From the NCBI GenBank assembly GCA_001970855.1, contig LSSN01000892.1, positions 11,149 to 23,331 on the forward strand: a stretch of DNA of 12,183 bases, given 5' to 3'. Below are positions 1 through 8,050 of this stretch, piece by piece (the first letter of the stretch is position 1; each line of letters begins with the position of its first letter). Below the pieces are notes generated by a model. It was not told where the DNA came from, made no database searches, and saw only the letters and a list, made by a program, of their open reading frames with translations. Origin of the DNA: Smittium culicis (lineage: Eukaryota; Kickxellomycota; Harpellomycetes; Harpellales; Legeriomycetaceae). A program made the translations under genes and the position numbers.

Positions 1-603
1 GCCAAATTCCAGCTTTTAGTCACCACCGTGCATATACCAAGCTCAGGAATTCGCAAAAAAAGGTCGATTTCTGAACTTTTGGACTGTTTTAAAAATAATA
101 ATAAATTTAAAAAGCAGCTGATATTGGGTGACTTCAATATGGACACCCCTGCAGCAACTAAACTCACTGCCAAACTGGGAGCCGGGCTCCAACAGGCAAA
201 AGTAACAAACTCAGCAGGCTCACGGTACAATAAAGCCACAGTGGGGCGTATGATAGACCACATATTTTATGTATGTCTCAACAGCCGCCCTAACTGGTGC
301 ACCGCAAACCGCTTTTTAGACCTGTCCGACCACATGCCGATCACCGCGCAGTGGAATATCGACAGTCTCGAGGTACCGAAAAAAAGTGCGCGATTAAGCG
401 TCAAAAAAATTTTATTGGCTGGCGACAAATTTACCAGCAATAACCGATTTACAGCACTAGCCGATGCAAACATCGCTCTAGATGAGCTTTGCAACGGTCT
501 TACAGACGCTTTATGGGATCAATCTGCTCGTATGAGAGCCTTAAAAGCTACTGGCGCAAGCATAAAAACAGTGCTGTCCAAGAACACACTGAAAAAAAAT
601 TAA
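1..603 (+). pseudogene. LINE APE endonuclease domain, partial
   Basis: The frame is open from base 1, so any start inside the window (for example the GTG at 28) is artificial; the true start lies upstream. The C-terminal half of an exonuclease-endonuclease-phosphatase fold is visible: LILGDFNMD (about 121-150) carries the metal/substrate GDFN motif, RMIDHIFY follows near 250, and LSDHMPI near 325-345 carries the catalytic SDH motif. In the intact family this domain nicks target DNA to prime reverse transcription. The N-terminal catalytic residues are outside the window. The frame ends at a TAA at 601-603, just where the linker continues in another frame, so the stop is best read as a result of a frameshift. 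The domain call is firm; activity is unlikely because the element is broken downstream. Confidence 0.9.
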
Positions 604-893
604 AATGCGCCAAAAAATTTTTAAAAAATTAACGAAAAAAAATGAGCCAATAAAAAAGTATGCCAATGCAAAATCGATTGCAAACGCGTCAACTCGAGCA
701 GATCGAAAAGCCCACCACGCCAAAAAGCTGAAATTGATCGCCGATCAATTACTGAACAACAGCTCTAAATAATACTGGCGCTATATCAAATCGTGCACTG
801 GTAACACGTTCTAAAGTGTCTTCAACGGCCCAGTACGATTTGGATAAAAATTTAATAACTATAAATATAAAAAATATATAAATATAGAACTAG
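604..893 (+). pseudogene. LINE endonuclease-RT linker, frameshifted
   Basis: The basic linker between endonuclease and RT continues in frame 2 from about 641. It is lysine- and alanine-rich (KKYANAKSIANAS and onward), followed after one TAA by YWRYIKSCTGNTF near 772-813, a pattern typical of the region just before LINE RT domains. The frame differs from both flanking domains, so at least two indels have occurred. Bases about 845-890 are unusually AT-rich compared with the rest of the element, suggesting local decay or a small insertion. No separate gene is implied. Confidence 0.7.
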
Positions 894-2006
894 CACTTTA
901 GTGATCTTGCAAAAGACACTGCTGGAAACAGCCGTGACCCATCCAAGTGTCAGGCACTGCTCTCAGATGACTCTTACTACTACCCAGAGTGCGATTACTC
1001 AATCATCTGATCTGATATCGCCGCTGCACTAAATGATACTCCCAATAGCAAGGCTTCTGGAGCCGATAGGATGCCCAGCGAGATCTGGAAATTGGTGATG
1101 GCTCAAAAAACACCGACTTCCGATCTCGCAAAAATTATTTATAAAATAATCAAAATGATGTTCGACTCGGGAAACATTCCGAAAAACATGAACACAAGCT
1201 TGGTAGTGCCGGTTCCCAAGAAGGGTGACATGAGAGACCCTGACAACTATAGGGATATATCATTAATCCCGACACTAATTAAGCTGCTTGCCAAGATTGT
1301 GGCATCAAAATTGGCTAGATTAGATAATAAATACAAACTAATTGTTAAAGAGCAGGAAGGATTCCGCAATTTGGAAAAGTGTGTTGCTCAAGCAACCACT
1401 CTCTATGAAATTGCGAAGCGCCGTAAATTAAAAAATATGCAAACTTGGATTTGTTATATTGATTATAGCAAGGCATACGATCGAGTGCCCCACATGGCAC
1501 TCATCCACAAGCTGCGGTCCCTTGGAATTGGGTGAAAATTACTCAATACCATCATTGGGCTCTAATATGAACCAAAACTAGCTGTGAGGATCGGCGATAA
1601 GGTCTCGGAGCCCTCCGAATACCTCTATGGGGTACGCCAAGGGTGCCCAGCCTCACCGATCCTGTTCGATTTTTTTATAAATGACATATTCAAGGACGTT
1701 ATAGGCGTCGAAGTACCTGGAATACCCAGCCGAATACCAGGACTACTTTTTGCAGACGATGCAGTCGTGCTGGCCGACTCCGCCAAAAACCTGCAAACCT
1801 CATTGGACGACATCACTGTGTGGTCGGACACCTGGGAAATGGCTGTGAATGCCTCCAAGTGTGCGATCATGGCTGTCAACTGCGACGATCCGGCCGTACT
1901 GACGCTGCAGCGACAGACCATCTGCACCACTGACCAGTACACATATTTGGGATACATTATGAATCCCAAATGGAGACTGAATGGACAATTAAGAACAACA
2001 AAATGA
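894..2006 (+). pseudogene. LINE reverse transcriptase, frame kept but three stops
   Basis: A single reading frame runs from about 894 to 2006 and is interrupted by TGA 1008-1010, TGA 1533-1535 and TAA 1563-1565. In order it shows the pre-RT segment (LAKDTAGNSRDPSK), the fingers (VVPVPKKGDMRDPDNYRDIS, 1204-1263), the palm motif YIDYSKAYDRVPH (about 1455-1494) with its first catalytic aspartate, YGVRQGCPASPILFDFFIND (about 1626-1685), and the catalytic box LLFADDAVVLAD (about 1743-1778). The thumb and YLGY motif follow near 1940. The catalytic aspartates are all present, so the damage is by nonsense changes rather than indels within this domain. The product would copy the LINE RNA into DNA at the nicked target. 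The frame is lost near 1970-2006, where the protein continues in frame 2. Confidence 0.95.
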
Positions 2007-2346
2007 AGGTCATGTATGCTGGTTATTACTTTTTAAACCGCTCTGACGTGCTGACCGAACTCAAAATTCGGTTTATCAACTCCTTTCTTTTACCAATTGG
2101 GTGCTATGGTGGCGAGACCTTCGGTATGAGCGAAAACCGATGCCGCCCCATTCAGACCGTAATTGATCAGGCAACCCACATAGTTGCCAAGGAGGGGAAA
2201 AACGCCACTATGGAGCAGATCCGCGAGGAACTGGGCATCAGCTCAGTGTTCCTGTGCACCAGCACTGCCCGTGAGCGTGCATTCATCAAGTGGCCGGCGT
2301 CCAAAGCATGGATCGCCGACCTTATCAACCAACCTATCAAGGTGTA
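1970..2346 (+). pseudogene. LINE post-RT region, shifted frame
   Basis: Coding continues in frame 2 after a frameshift near 1970-2000. It reads IKNNKMKVMYAGYYFLNRSD, then a segment with LPIGCYGGETFGMSENRC and ELGISSVFLCTSTARERAF, ending at TAG 2345-2347 after LINQPIKV. These follow directly on the RT thumb and match the usual layout of LINE proteins, where a helical connector leads to the C-terminal zinc-binding region. The apparent ATG at 1970 is not a real start. Sense continues past the stop, so the stop is a mutation. Confidence 0.8.
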
Positions 2347-3030
2347 GAAATCCACCTGGGTGACCGGGTGCTCCAGGTAGATCAAGAAATACTGCACTAA
2401 AAACGCCGCTAGTCAGACAGTGATTTCATTGGCCAATAGAAAGGCCAAAAATAACAAATCGAAAATTAAACACTGGGCAATTAGCCGAAATATCAAAAAT
2501 AAAGGCAGTTGCATTGGCCTCACCGCACTGCATCCACACTGAGGCTGGGCCTTCAGGACGTCGGGAGAATGCGAACGGGCAGCTACTGGACTGCCCAGCG
2601 CATGGCCAAAGCCAAAATCATCGACCAAAAGTATAAACTATTATGACCCTTATGCAGCCTCCAGACGCCTTAGACAGCGGACAAATTGCTATTAGATTGC
2701 GCCCTGTGGCGCAGAGTCAGACCTGAAACGATTGGCCGGTTCATACCAGCTTCGATCCGCTCGGACAGCAATTTATTACTTTTACATTCCGATGAAGCCC
2801 GGTTGGGGCTAGTCGGGAAACTCCTTGGGAGAGGCGGGTCTAAAAAATCTTATAGCTAGCACCGCGCTGGAACAGCCGGTCCAAATTTCGAGCTGAAATC
2901 AGCGAAATTTTTGGACGGCATCCGTGTTGCCAGATTGCTTATATTTCAGGATATAAGTGATTTACCAGCGCCCTTGAACCAATGCCTAGTAGGTATGGAG
3001 CCGCTAGTGCGGCGGAGGGGAGTCGGGTGA
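2347..3030 (+). pseudogene. LINE C-terminal region, several frames
   Basis: The protein tail can be followed through at least three frames: STWVTGCSR (2354-2380), NRKAKNNKSKIKHW (about 2435-2476), then LGLQDVGRMRTGSYWTAQRM (about 2545-2605), TADKLLLDCALWRRVRPETI (about 2669-2732), FIPASIRSDSNLL, RLGLVGKLLGRGG (about 2800-2837), and finally GMEPLVRRRGVG ending at TGA 3028-3030. The PLC...LLLDC stretch fits a degraded zinc-knuckle of the kind found at LINE C-termini. Frame changes near 2540, 2645 and 2840-2940 show decay. The same tail is found again on the opposite strand at 3821-4440, which confirms that it belongs to the element. Confidence 0.75.
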
Positions 3031-3141
3031 AAATTATTTGTAAACTTTTTATAAATTTTTTTTACTTTTTTTATACTATTGTAATTAGTTTTTAATACTT
3101 CTCTATTAGAGTATAAATAAATTTTCCGTGAAAAAAAAAAA
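3031..3141 (+). other. LINE 3' UTR, AATAAA signal and poly(A)
   Basis: After the final TGA the sequence is AT-rich, with a polyadenylation signal AATAAA at 3116-3121 and a run of 11 A at 3131-3141. This matches the 3' end of a LINE copied from a polyadenylated RNA. No clear target-site duplication could be checked because the 5' end is missing. Confidence 0.6.
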
Positions 3142-3820
3142 CATAATTAAGGAGGATGATTTTTTATCAGTAGCCGAGGTATCCTTCGGATTTCTGTTAT
3201 TATTATTTTTTTATGGACTAAACGTGATATTTAATAACTGAATGAAAATTCTAAAATATATCTCTAGTTTTATATTTACGTTAATAAAATTCTCTACCAA
3301 CTTGATTCTCTAATACTAATTATACATTCCCTATTCTATAAATATAAAGCGTGATATATAGGCTTAAGTTTCAGCTACTACTAACATTTAATAAATTATA
3401 TTATTTTATACGTGTATGTTTTAATGTAATTTCTTTGTACTCGAAGCGTTTTTATTTTATTTTTGTGTTTTTTTACAATAAAAATCAACATTTCAATTTT
3501 TTTTCATCCAGCTATAGACTCAAAATAAAGAATAAAATCCGATAGTCTATTTTTTTGATAATTAATTGCTATAACCGTGTTTTTTTTTTATTTCAATTTT
3601 TCAATTTTCAATTTTTATCTACTTGTCTAAGAATTCTTGATACCTTACAATAAACCTTTAAAAAGAGTAGATCTAAAAAAGTTATTTTTTATCATGGGGA
3701 GTTTATTGAACTTAGTTTAATAGTAATCATAAAATTAAATAAATTATTTAACAATATTTTAATGTATTTAAATGTATATAAAAAATTAAAAAGTTAAAAA
3801 GTATCAAAAAAAATTTTTTT
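3142..3820. other. AT-rich stretch between two LINE tails, no gene seen
   Basis: Mostly A and T with long T and A runs. The 64-codon open frame at 3351-3545 is low-complexity (Phe, Tyr, Lys, Asn) and not credible. On the minus strand, the part just below 3821 resembles the AT-rich 3' UTR of the first LINE copy, so about 3700-3820 is probably the tail of the inverted copy. Confidence 0.5.
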
Positions 3821-4440
3821 TCAACTGATCCCCCTCCGCCGCTCTAGCAGCTCAGTACCCACTTGGAATTGGCTTAAGGGGGTCGGCAAATTGTAAGCAC
3901 TTTGTAGTATATTGTTCTGAGCACGCGAATGTCATTCAAAAAGTTGTTCTATTATGAAAGCACGTAGCTGGATCAAAGGTTTTTAGATCGCCACCCCCCC
4001 CCCCCCACTAAGAAATTTTCCAACTAGGTTCAACCAGGCTTTGTTGAAATTAGAAAGATATGTTTTTTGTCTCAACTGATTGGCGTCGTAAGAACAGTCC
4101 TATCATCGATTCTAAGTGATTGATACGCTCATATTTAGTTTAGAAGTATTTTATTTATCATCTCGTACTCACGCTCATATAAGCTGCAGCATGGGCTAGA
4201 AATTTATAAATTTTGGACACATTCATGTTCGTCAGGCGCTGGGTAGTTTGGAAAGTGTTCATGCATATTTAATTGATATTTTGTATTCTTAGCTTCATGC
4301 CTGGGTACAAGGATTGAAGGCCAGTCCAGCTAAATTTTATTCAAACCAATATGTTCACAGTTTCTGATGTATTACAACTGGTTTTCTAAACATTTCCGGT
4401 CGACAATAGTGATTATAGTATGATTCTTTAATAAATCTTT
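3821..4440 (-). mobile_element. Second LINE copy, 3' end only, inverted and degraded
   Basis: Read on the minus strand, this aligns by eye with bases about 2400-3030 of the first copy. Its last codons read GTELLERRRGIS, stop at 3821-3823, against GMEPLVRRRGVG, stop, in copy one. Working upstream it keeps NLPTPLSQFQVG (copy one: DLPAPLNQCLVG), a counterpart of KLLGRGG replaced by a poly-G run, then MIGLFLRRQS, KIYKFL, MKLRIQNIN and SWTGLQSLYP, the last matching SCIGLTALHP. Stops and indels are common and the composition is much more AT-rich than copy one, so it looks older. The upstream boundary is uncertain: similarity fades around 4380-4440. The two copies lie tail to tail. Confidence 0.8.
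3994..4006. repeat. Run of 13 C
   Basis: Thirteen consecutive C residues in very AT-rich surroundings. It falls where the inverted LINE copy would carry the purine-rich codons for the LGRGG segment, so it probably grew by slippage from a G-rich coding stretch. Confidence 0.9.
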
Positions 4441-4911
4441 ATGCGAAGAAAAATTGTCATGCCTTTTATTACACATTAAAAAATCAAAAGTGATAGTCAA
4501 AAAACCAAATTTAAATATTTTATAATAGTTGTAAATCTAACAATTTATTGACATACCCGCCCACCAAATCATTAATCAAAAATTTCTTTAAGGTACAACT
4601 TAAGGACTGACTATCGTACATATATCAGCCTAGAGGGATTAAATGACTTCAAAATATATTTATAACTTGATTTCACTACAAAATTTATTTAAAACTAGAA
4701 TTCACTACTTCGAAATTTGAAATATTCCTACCAATAAAGTGTAATTCGGCATGAATGGTCAACCAATATATCACTTTCGGGACCTTCGATAGCTCAAGCA
4801 GTATTCAAATTTTTTGATTTTATGGGTAATGCGATGTCAAAATAGAGTGTGGAAATAAAAGAATAATTACGGCAGGTAGTAAGCTATTTAATATTTCTAT
4901 TTTCTAGAAAA
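4441..4911. other. Intergenic, 3' side of the Ragulator-like gene
   Basis: AT-rich with no convincing open frame. On the minus strand it holds the likely 3' UTR of the gene ending at 4912, with an ATTAAA at 4892-4887 and an AATAAA at 4689-4684 as candidate polyadenylation signals. Confidence 0.4.
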
Positions 4912-5442
4912 TCACTCGTCGTAAATAAAAGGAACAAATATTGGACCAGTATATTCAAGTTTAAATTCGCTCATCGTTTTTGAAATGTTGGAAGAAACTC
5001 TTTCAATAAGTTCCAGATCTTTATCATCTTCTAGTGAAGGGTTAATAAAAAGCCGAGAAAATACAGATTGATCAGAAAGATTAGTTTTCGTATCGAAATC
5101 TGAGAAAAGATTTAATTTTGGAAGCTGTAAAGACATGTCAACTCTGCTATCAAAGAATTGTAGCAGTTGCTTATAATCGGAATTTGATATTGGATCTGGG
5201 GCAGAATCTTTGGGGTATATGGGCTGTGAGGAAATGTCGATGAGTTCGTTAGCGGTAGAAGAAGATATTAGATTCAGAAGACTAGCTTCTTTTATTATTC
5301 GCTGATTATTCTCGGCAGCAAGTTCATCGTATGAGGGACTTTGCAACAACGGGGATTGAGGGGCCTCTTCTTGTGCCAGAAGCGAGGAGCTTTCGGGATT
5401 GTTATAAGATTGTATTAAAGGTTTGCAACATAAAGCACCCAT
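4912..5442 (-). CDS. Ragulator/EGO complex scaffold, LAMTOR1 (p18)/Ego1-like
   Basis: A 176-residue intronless protein starting at ATG 5442-5440 in a strong context (GCCATGG). The N-terminus MGALCCKP has Gly2 for N-myristoylation and Cys5-Cys6 for palmitoylation, followed by Ser/Pro- and acid-rich sequence with SSLLAQEE, a dileucine-like sorting motif. Residues 50-72 contain ASLLNLISSSTANELIDISS, matching the LAMTOR1/Ego1 signature of a Leu-rich helix, Thr-Ala/Asn, then (I/L)IDIS. A second helical segment (about 140-162) precedes the C-terminal GPIFVPF (166-172), similar to the end of yeast Ego1 as I recall it. The length fits the family (about 160-185). Known role: lipid-anchored scaffold that wraps the roadblock subunits and holds Rag/Gtr GTPases on the lysosome or vacuole to recruit and activate TORC1. 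Its codons are plain and unlike the LINE. Family call is by motif recognition only; other dually acylated proteins share the first feature but not the second. Confidence 0.72.
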   Translation of the reverse strand: MGALCCKPLIQSYNNPESSSLLAQEEAPQSPLLQSPSYDELAAENNQRIIKEASLLNLISSSTANELIDISSQPIYPKDSAPDPISNSDYKQLLQFFDSRVDMSLQLPKLNLFSDFDTKTNLSDQSVFSRLFINPSLEDDKDLELIERVSSNISKTMSEFKLEYTGPIFVPFIYDE

Positions 5443-5600
5443 GGCTGAAATTTATGGGGAATAACAAATTAATTTAAACGTTAGAAAAAGTATAAATGAG
5501 CAAAAAAGGTCTGTATTATTAAATTTGCATATTCTTAATATGTGGACAGTGAATTTAGCCAATAAATTAAATGGAAATTGTTTAGTTTTGTTAATCGCTT
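5443..5600 (-). promoter_or_regulatory. Likely promoter/5' UTR of the Ragulator-like gene
   Basis: Reading upstream of the ATG on the minus strand there is TTTCAG two bases before it, with a branch-point-like CTAAC about 40 bases upstream (plus-strand 5480-5484). This leaves open a 5' UTR intron, although no matching donor was found. Farther up is an inverted CCAAT box (plus-strand CCAAT at 5559-5563) and a TATA-like TTTATACTTT near 5485-5497. All are weak motifs in AT-rich DNA. Confidence 0.3.
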
Positions 5601-5967
5601 CTCATCCAGCACTCTTTAAGAGTTCTTATTTTTGATTCGTATATGATTTATTGTAAAGTATATTACTTGCTGGTATTTTAGATTATCCAACAAGTGATTG
5701 AGCCTAGAAACTAATTTTTTATTGTTGAATCTAATTTGCTATATTAGAAATGGCAAAAGCAGGCTATACACAGACAATGGGTTAACTCGCTGCCGAATCG
5801 AGCAATAAATTAGAAATTAATCAGTTTAGCTATTTCCTAATCCTTTCTGAAGCCAACACTCTTAAACTTTATTAAAAATCATAATTGGATATACTAAATG
5901 AAAGTTATTAGTTATTATATACATTTAAATAAATATTCAATAAAATATTAAATTATTATATTAATTT

Positions 5968-6045
5968 ATCAGTTTTTCATTTGGCTGGATAGTTTTGGTA
6001 GTTCAAAAAAAAGCCAACTGCCATTGAAAGGGTGAAGCGACAGAC
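5968..6045 (+). repeat. Dispersed repeat, copy 1
   Basis: Shares with 7150-7230 the order: TTTATC-GTTTTTCATT, a spacer of about 20 bases, then GT(A/G)GTTCAAAAA..AGCC, AC.GC and TGAA(A/G)GGGT. A weaker third relative sits at about 5755-5790 (GGCAAAAGCAGGCTA ... GGGTTAA). The pattern is unlike simple AT-rich chance similarity because it includes G/C-containing blocks in the same order. Confidence 0.45.
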
Positions 6046-6199
6046 TGTTTTATATCTCGCAAGTTAGCTGTACTTGATTAAAAATTATAACTAAATTCTT
6101 TGGTCGATTCTATCATTGGCTTGCAATAGAATAACTACAATTAATATTTTTAATAATAAAATCATAAGCAAATCAATCAATATATTTTTTAAAGAATGT

Positions 6200-6420
6200 A
6201 GAGGGTAGAAAAAATAAAAACATGCGAGATTCTGAACAAAGAGAACGCTTTATTGCAGTTAAATTTTATTGTCCTGAATTATCATTTTATGCTAATATTA
6301 TTGGCGGAATTGAAAAATAATTTTGTTTTTTTGTATTTCTTCGTTTCATTTTAAAATTTTTATTTACTAAAAAAGTAAATTATTCTACTAATTGGTCATT
6401 AATTTTCTATGCGATCTTAT
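6200..6420 (+). repeat. Degenerate direct duplication, unit A
   Basis: By eye this aligns with 6740-7010, about 550 bases away: GATTCTGAACAAAGA against GATTTTGAATAAAGA, TTGGCGGAATTGAAAAA against TTGGCAGTACTGAAAAA, then CATTTTAAAATTTTTATTT against a near copy. Between blocks the similarity is modest and gapped. AT-rich composition raises chance similarity, so this is tentative. Confidence 0.35.
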
Positions 6421-6739
6421 ACACTGAAACTCTTTATAGTATAAAATAGCCTCTTCTTAAAGAATCACCCATATTATAAGAATTTTGAAATTGAAAGAGC
6501 TTAAAGGTATTTTTCAATTTGCTAGAAAAATTAAAAACTAAGAAATTGCATACTTTAAAAAAAATGTTCAAAACTAAGCTAACACAATTATATTGGACGT
6601 AATATTAATACAAGAAATCATTACAATAAACAATAAAGTCTACAAATTATAAATTTACTGCACCAACAATCAAAGATTTTATTTTAAGCAGCAATCACCC
6701 AATAGTTTAACTTCATTTAAAATTTTTATGGAAATTTTG

Positions 6740-7010
6740 AAAAGGTAATCAAATCTTAAAATGAATCTATATGGTGGATTTTGAATAAAGATTGCATTTT
6801 GCTTTAGTATTATATTATTGGATACATCATTAAAATTTTCTTATCATATTTGGCAGTACTGAAAAAATATTTCAAATTATCTATTTATCCATTTTATTTT
6901 GAAATTTTTATTTGCAAATAAATGTAATGATTTTATTATTTAGATATAATTTTTATACTATTTTATTCACTTAAATTTAATTAACTGATTAGTCATGAAA
7001 TAAGCGTCCA
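6740..7010 (+). repeat. Degenerate direct duplication, unit B
   Basis: Partner of unit A at 6200-6420, in the same block order and orientation. If translated, unit B has stops where unit A has a short open frame. The nature of the duplicated sequence is unknown. Confidence 0.35.
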
Positions 7011-7149
7011 TACCAAAGACAAGAATTTTCAACCTTTTCCTTTCAACCGATCTTTAAAAAGTGTAATTCATCGACTCGATTATGAATTTAAGCAAGTTTG
7101 CTATTCGCTGTTAATTTGTAATATACTTACATTTCTCAAGACCATGGAA

Positions 7150-7230
7150 TTTATCGTTTTTCATTGAATTTATTTATCGTTAATTTGTGGTTCAAAAATA
7201 GCCTACCGCGCGTGAAGGGGTTAAAAAATA
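7150..7230 (+). repeat. Dispersed repeat, copy 2
   Basis: Partner of 5968-6045 in the same orientation. The 3' part, with AGCCTACCGCGCG and GAAGGGGTTA, runs into a hairpin with TAACCCTTC at 7229-7237. It may be the end of a decayed DNA transposon or MITE; the family is not recognised. Confidence 0.45.
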
Positions 7231-7237
7231 ACCCTTC
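7214..7237. repeat. Small hairpin
   Basis: GAAGGGGTTA (7214-7223) pairs with TAACCCTTC (7229-7237) with one bulged base and a five-base loop of A. It is GC-richer than its surroundings and has no assigned role. Confidence 0.5.
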
Positions 7238-7755
7238 ATTCTTAATAAAAAAATTTCGCATAAACAGGTATCTAGTACAATCACGATATAATATTTTTAG
7301 TGTGAATTAGTTGTTTCTCCAGTTAATTTGACCCAATAAATGAGCTATACTTAAAAGAATGATAATTAATTAAAGACGCTTGACTATTTCATTGATAATA
7401 CTCATAGTATTTATATTTATAATATGTATGAGATTATTAGTGAAGATAGAATATTGTAGTGTAAGTGTATCGCTGTATTAAATAGAAAAAATAGTTTATA
7501 GCCAATGAGTAAATTCATTCCTTCTTTTTAGCAAATAAAATTTCAAAGTGAAATCAACAGATAGAAAAATCGAGATAATATACCAATTAATTTAATAATA
7601 TTATAAATTTTACACTATTTGGACCAAAAATATTAATCTGTTTTATGCGCTCAATGTGTTCAATATCTCTCATATGTGAGATTAATAGGGTGAGAGGTGC
7701 CTTTTAATATAGGAATTTTATTTGTTAAGAATATTAGGAGGAACTGATGCTTATG

Positions 7756-8050
7756 TTATAATTAATCTAGCATTTAGAGCGAATGTTAATTTATATTATA
7801 CGATGAGAGGAGAAATATTAAGTTCATAATGTTATTGGATAAAAATAAACCGAAAATTACAATCCAATAAAAATAAAGGATTAAATGAACTAATAAAATT
7901 TTTTAATGCTAAAACAATAAAGTATACAATAGTGCGGTTCTTGTCATTTTTCGGAAAAAGTAAATGGGCTCGGGTGGGTAGGTCTTTATACGTCTCCTCT
8001 CACAGTATATATAAATTAATATTCGCTCTAAAGAGCTCGATTAATTATAA
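7756..8050. repeat. Large inverted repeat at the end of the DIRS-like relic
   Basis: Arms at 7756-7818 and about 7986-8050 are inverted copies of each other, about 60 bases each, sharing TTATAATTAATC, TTTAGAGCGAAT, TTAATTTATA and TGAGAGGAGA in order with few mismatches. Inside lie nested short arms: AGTTCAT (7821-7827) with ATGAACT (about 7885-7891), and TTATTGGAT (7832-7840) with ATCCAATAA (7862-7870). The right arm contains the recombinase stop codon (8047-8045, minus strand), so the repeat abuts or overlaps the element's coding end. DIRS elements have inverted terminal repeats; this could be such a terminus or a foldback duplication. Confidence 0.85.

Larger units (their letters stand above)
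1..3141 (+). mobile_element. LINE (APE-type non-LTR retrotransposon), 5'-truncated and decayed
   Basis: One LINE copy read left to right: apurinic-type endonuclease, linker, reverse transcriptase, a C-terminal cysteine/histidine-type region, an AT-rich 3' tail, an AATAAA signal and an 11-A run. No RNase H domain or terminal repeat is seen. The coding phase moves from frame 1 (endonuclease) to frame 2 (linker), frame 3 (RT), frame 2 (post-RT) and then mixed frames, with in-frame stops, so it is not functional as read. It is clearly richer in G+C than the surrounding DNA, which suggests a fairly recent arrival or a different base bias from the host. The 5' part is cut by the window edge. Such elements use their endonuclease to nick DNA and prime reverse transcription at the target. 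Confidence 0.93.
5443..7755. other. Long AT-rich region with no recognisable gene
   Basis: About 2.3 kb of very AT-rich sequence with no open frame above noise on either strand. The only structure I see is faint internal repetition (separate entries), a small hairpin at 7214-7237, and a short symmetric element TCTCATATGTGAGA at about 7668-7681. A 32-codon frame at 6222-6320 is too short to call. It may be old transposon debris. Confidence 0.6.

Noticed and set aside
1625..1969. 114-codon minus-strand open frame
   Set aside because: Shadow of the LINE reverse transcriptase, which has the catalytic motifs on the plus strand.
3351..3545. 64-codon plus-strand open frame
   Set aside because: Composition is Phe/Tyr/Lys/Asn-rich as expected by chance in AT-rich DNA, with no domain and no start context.
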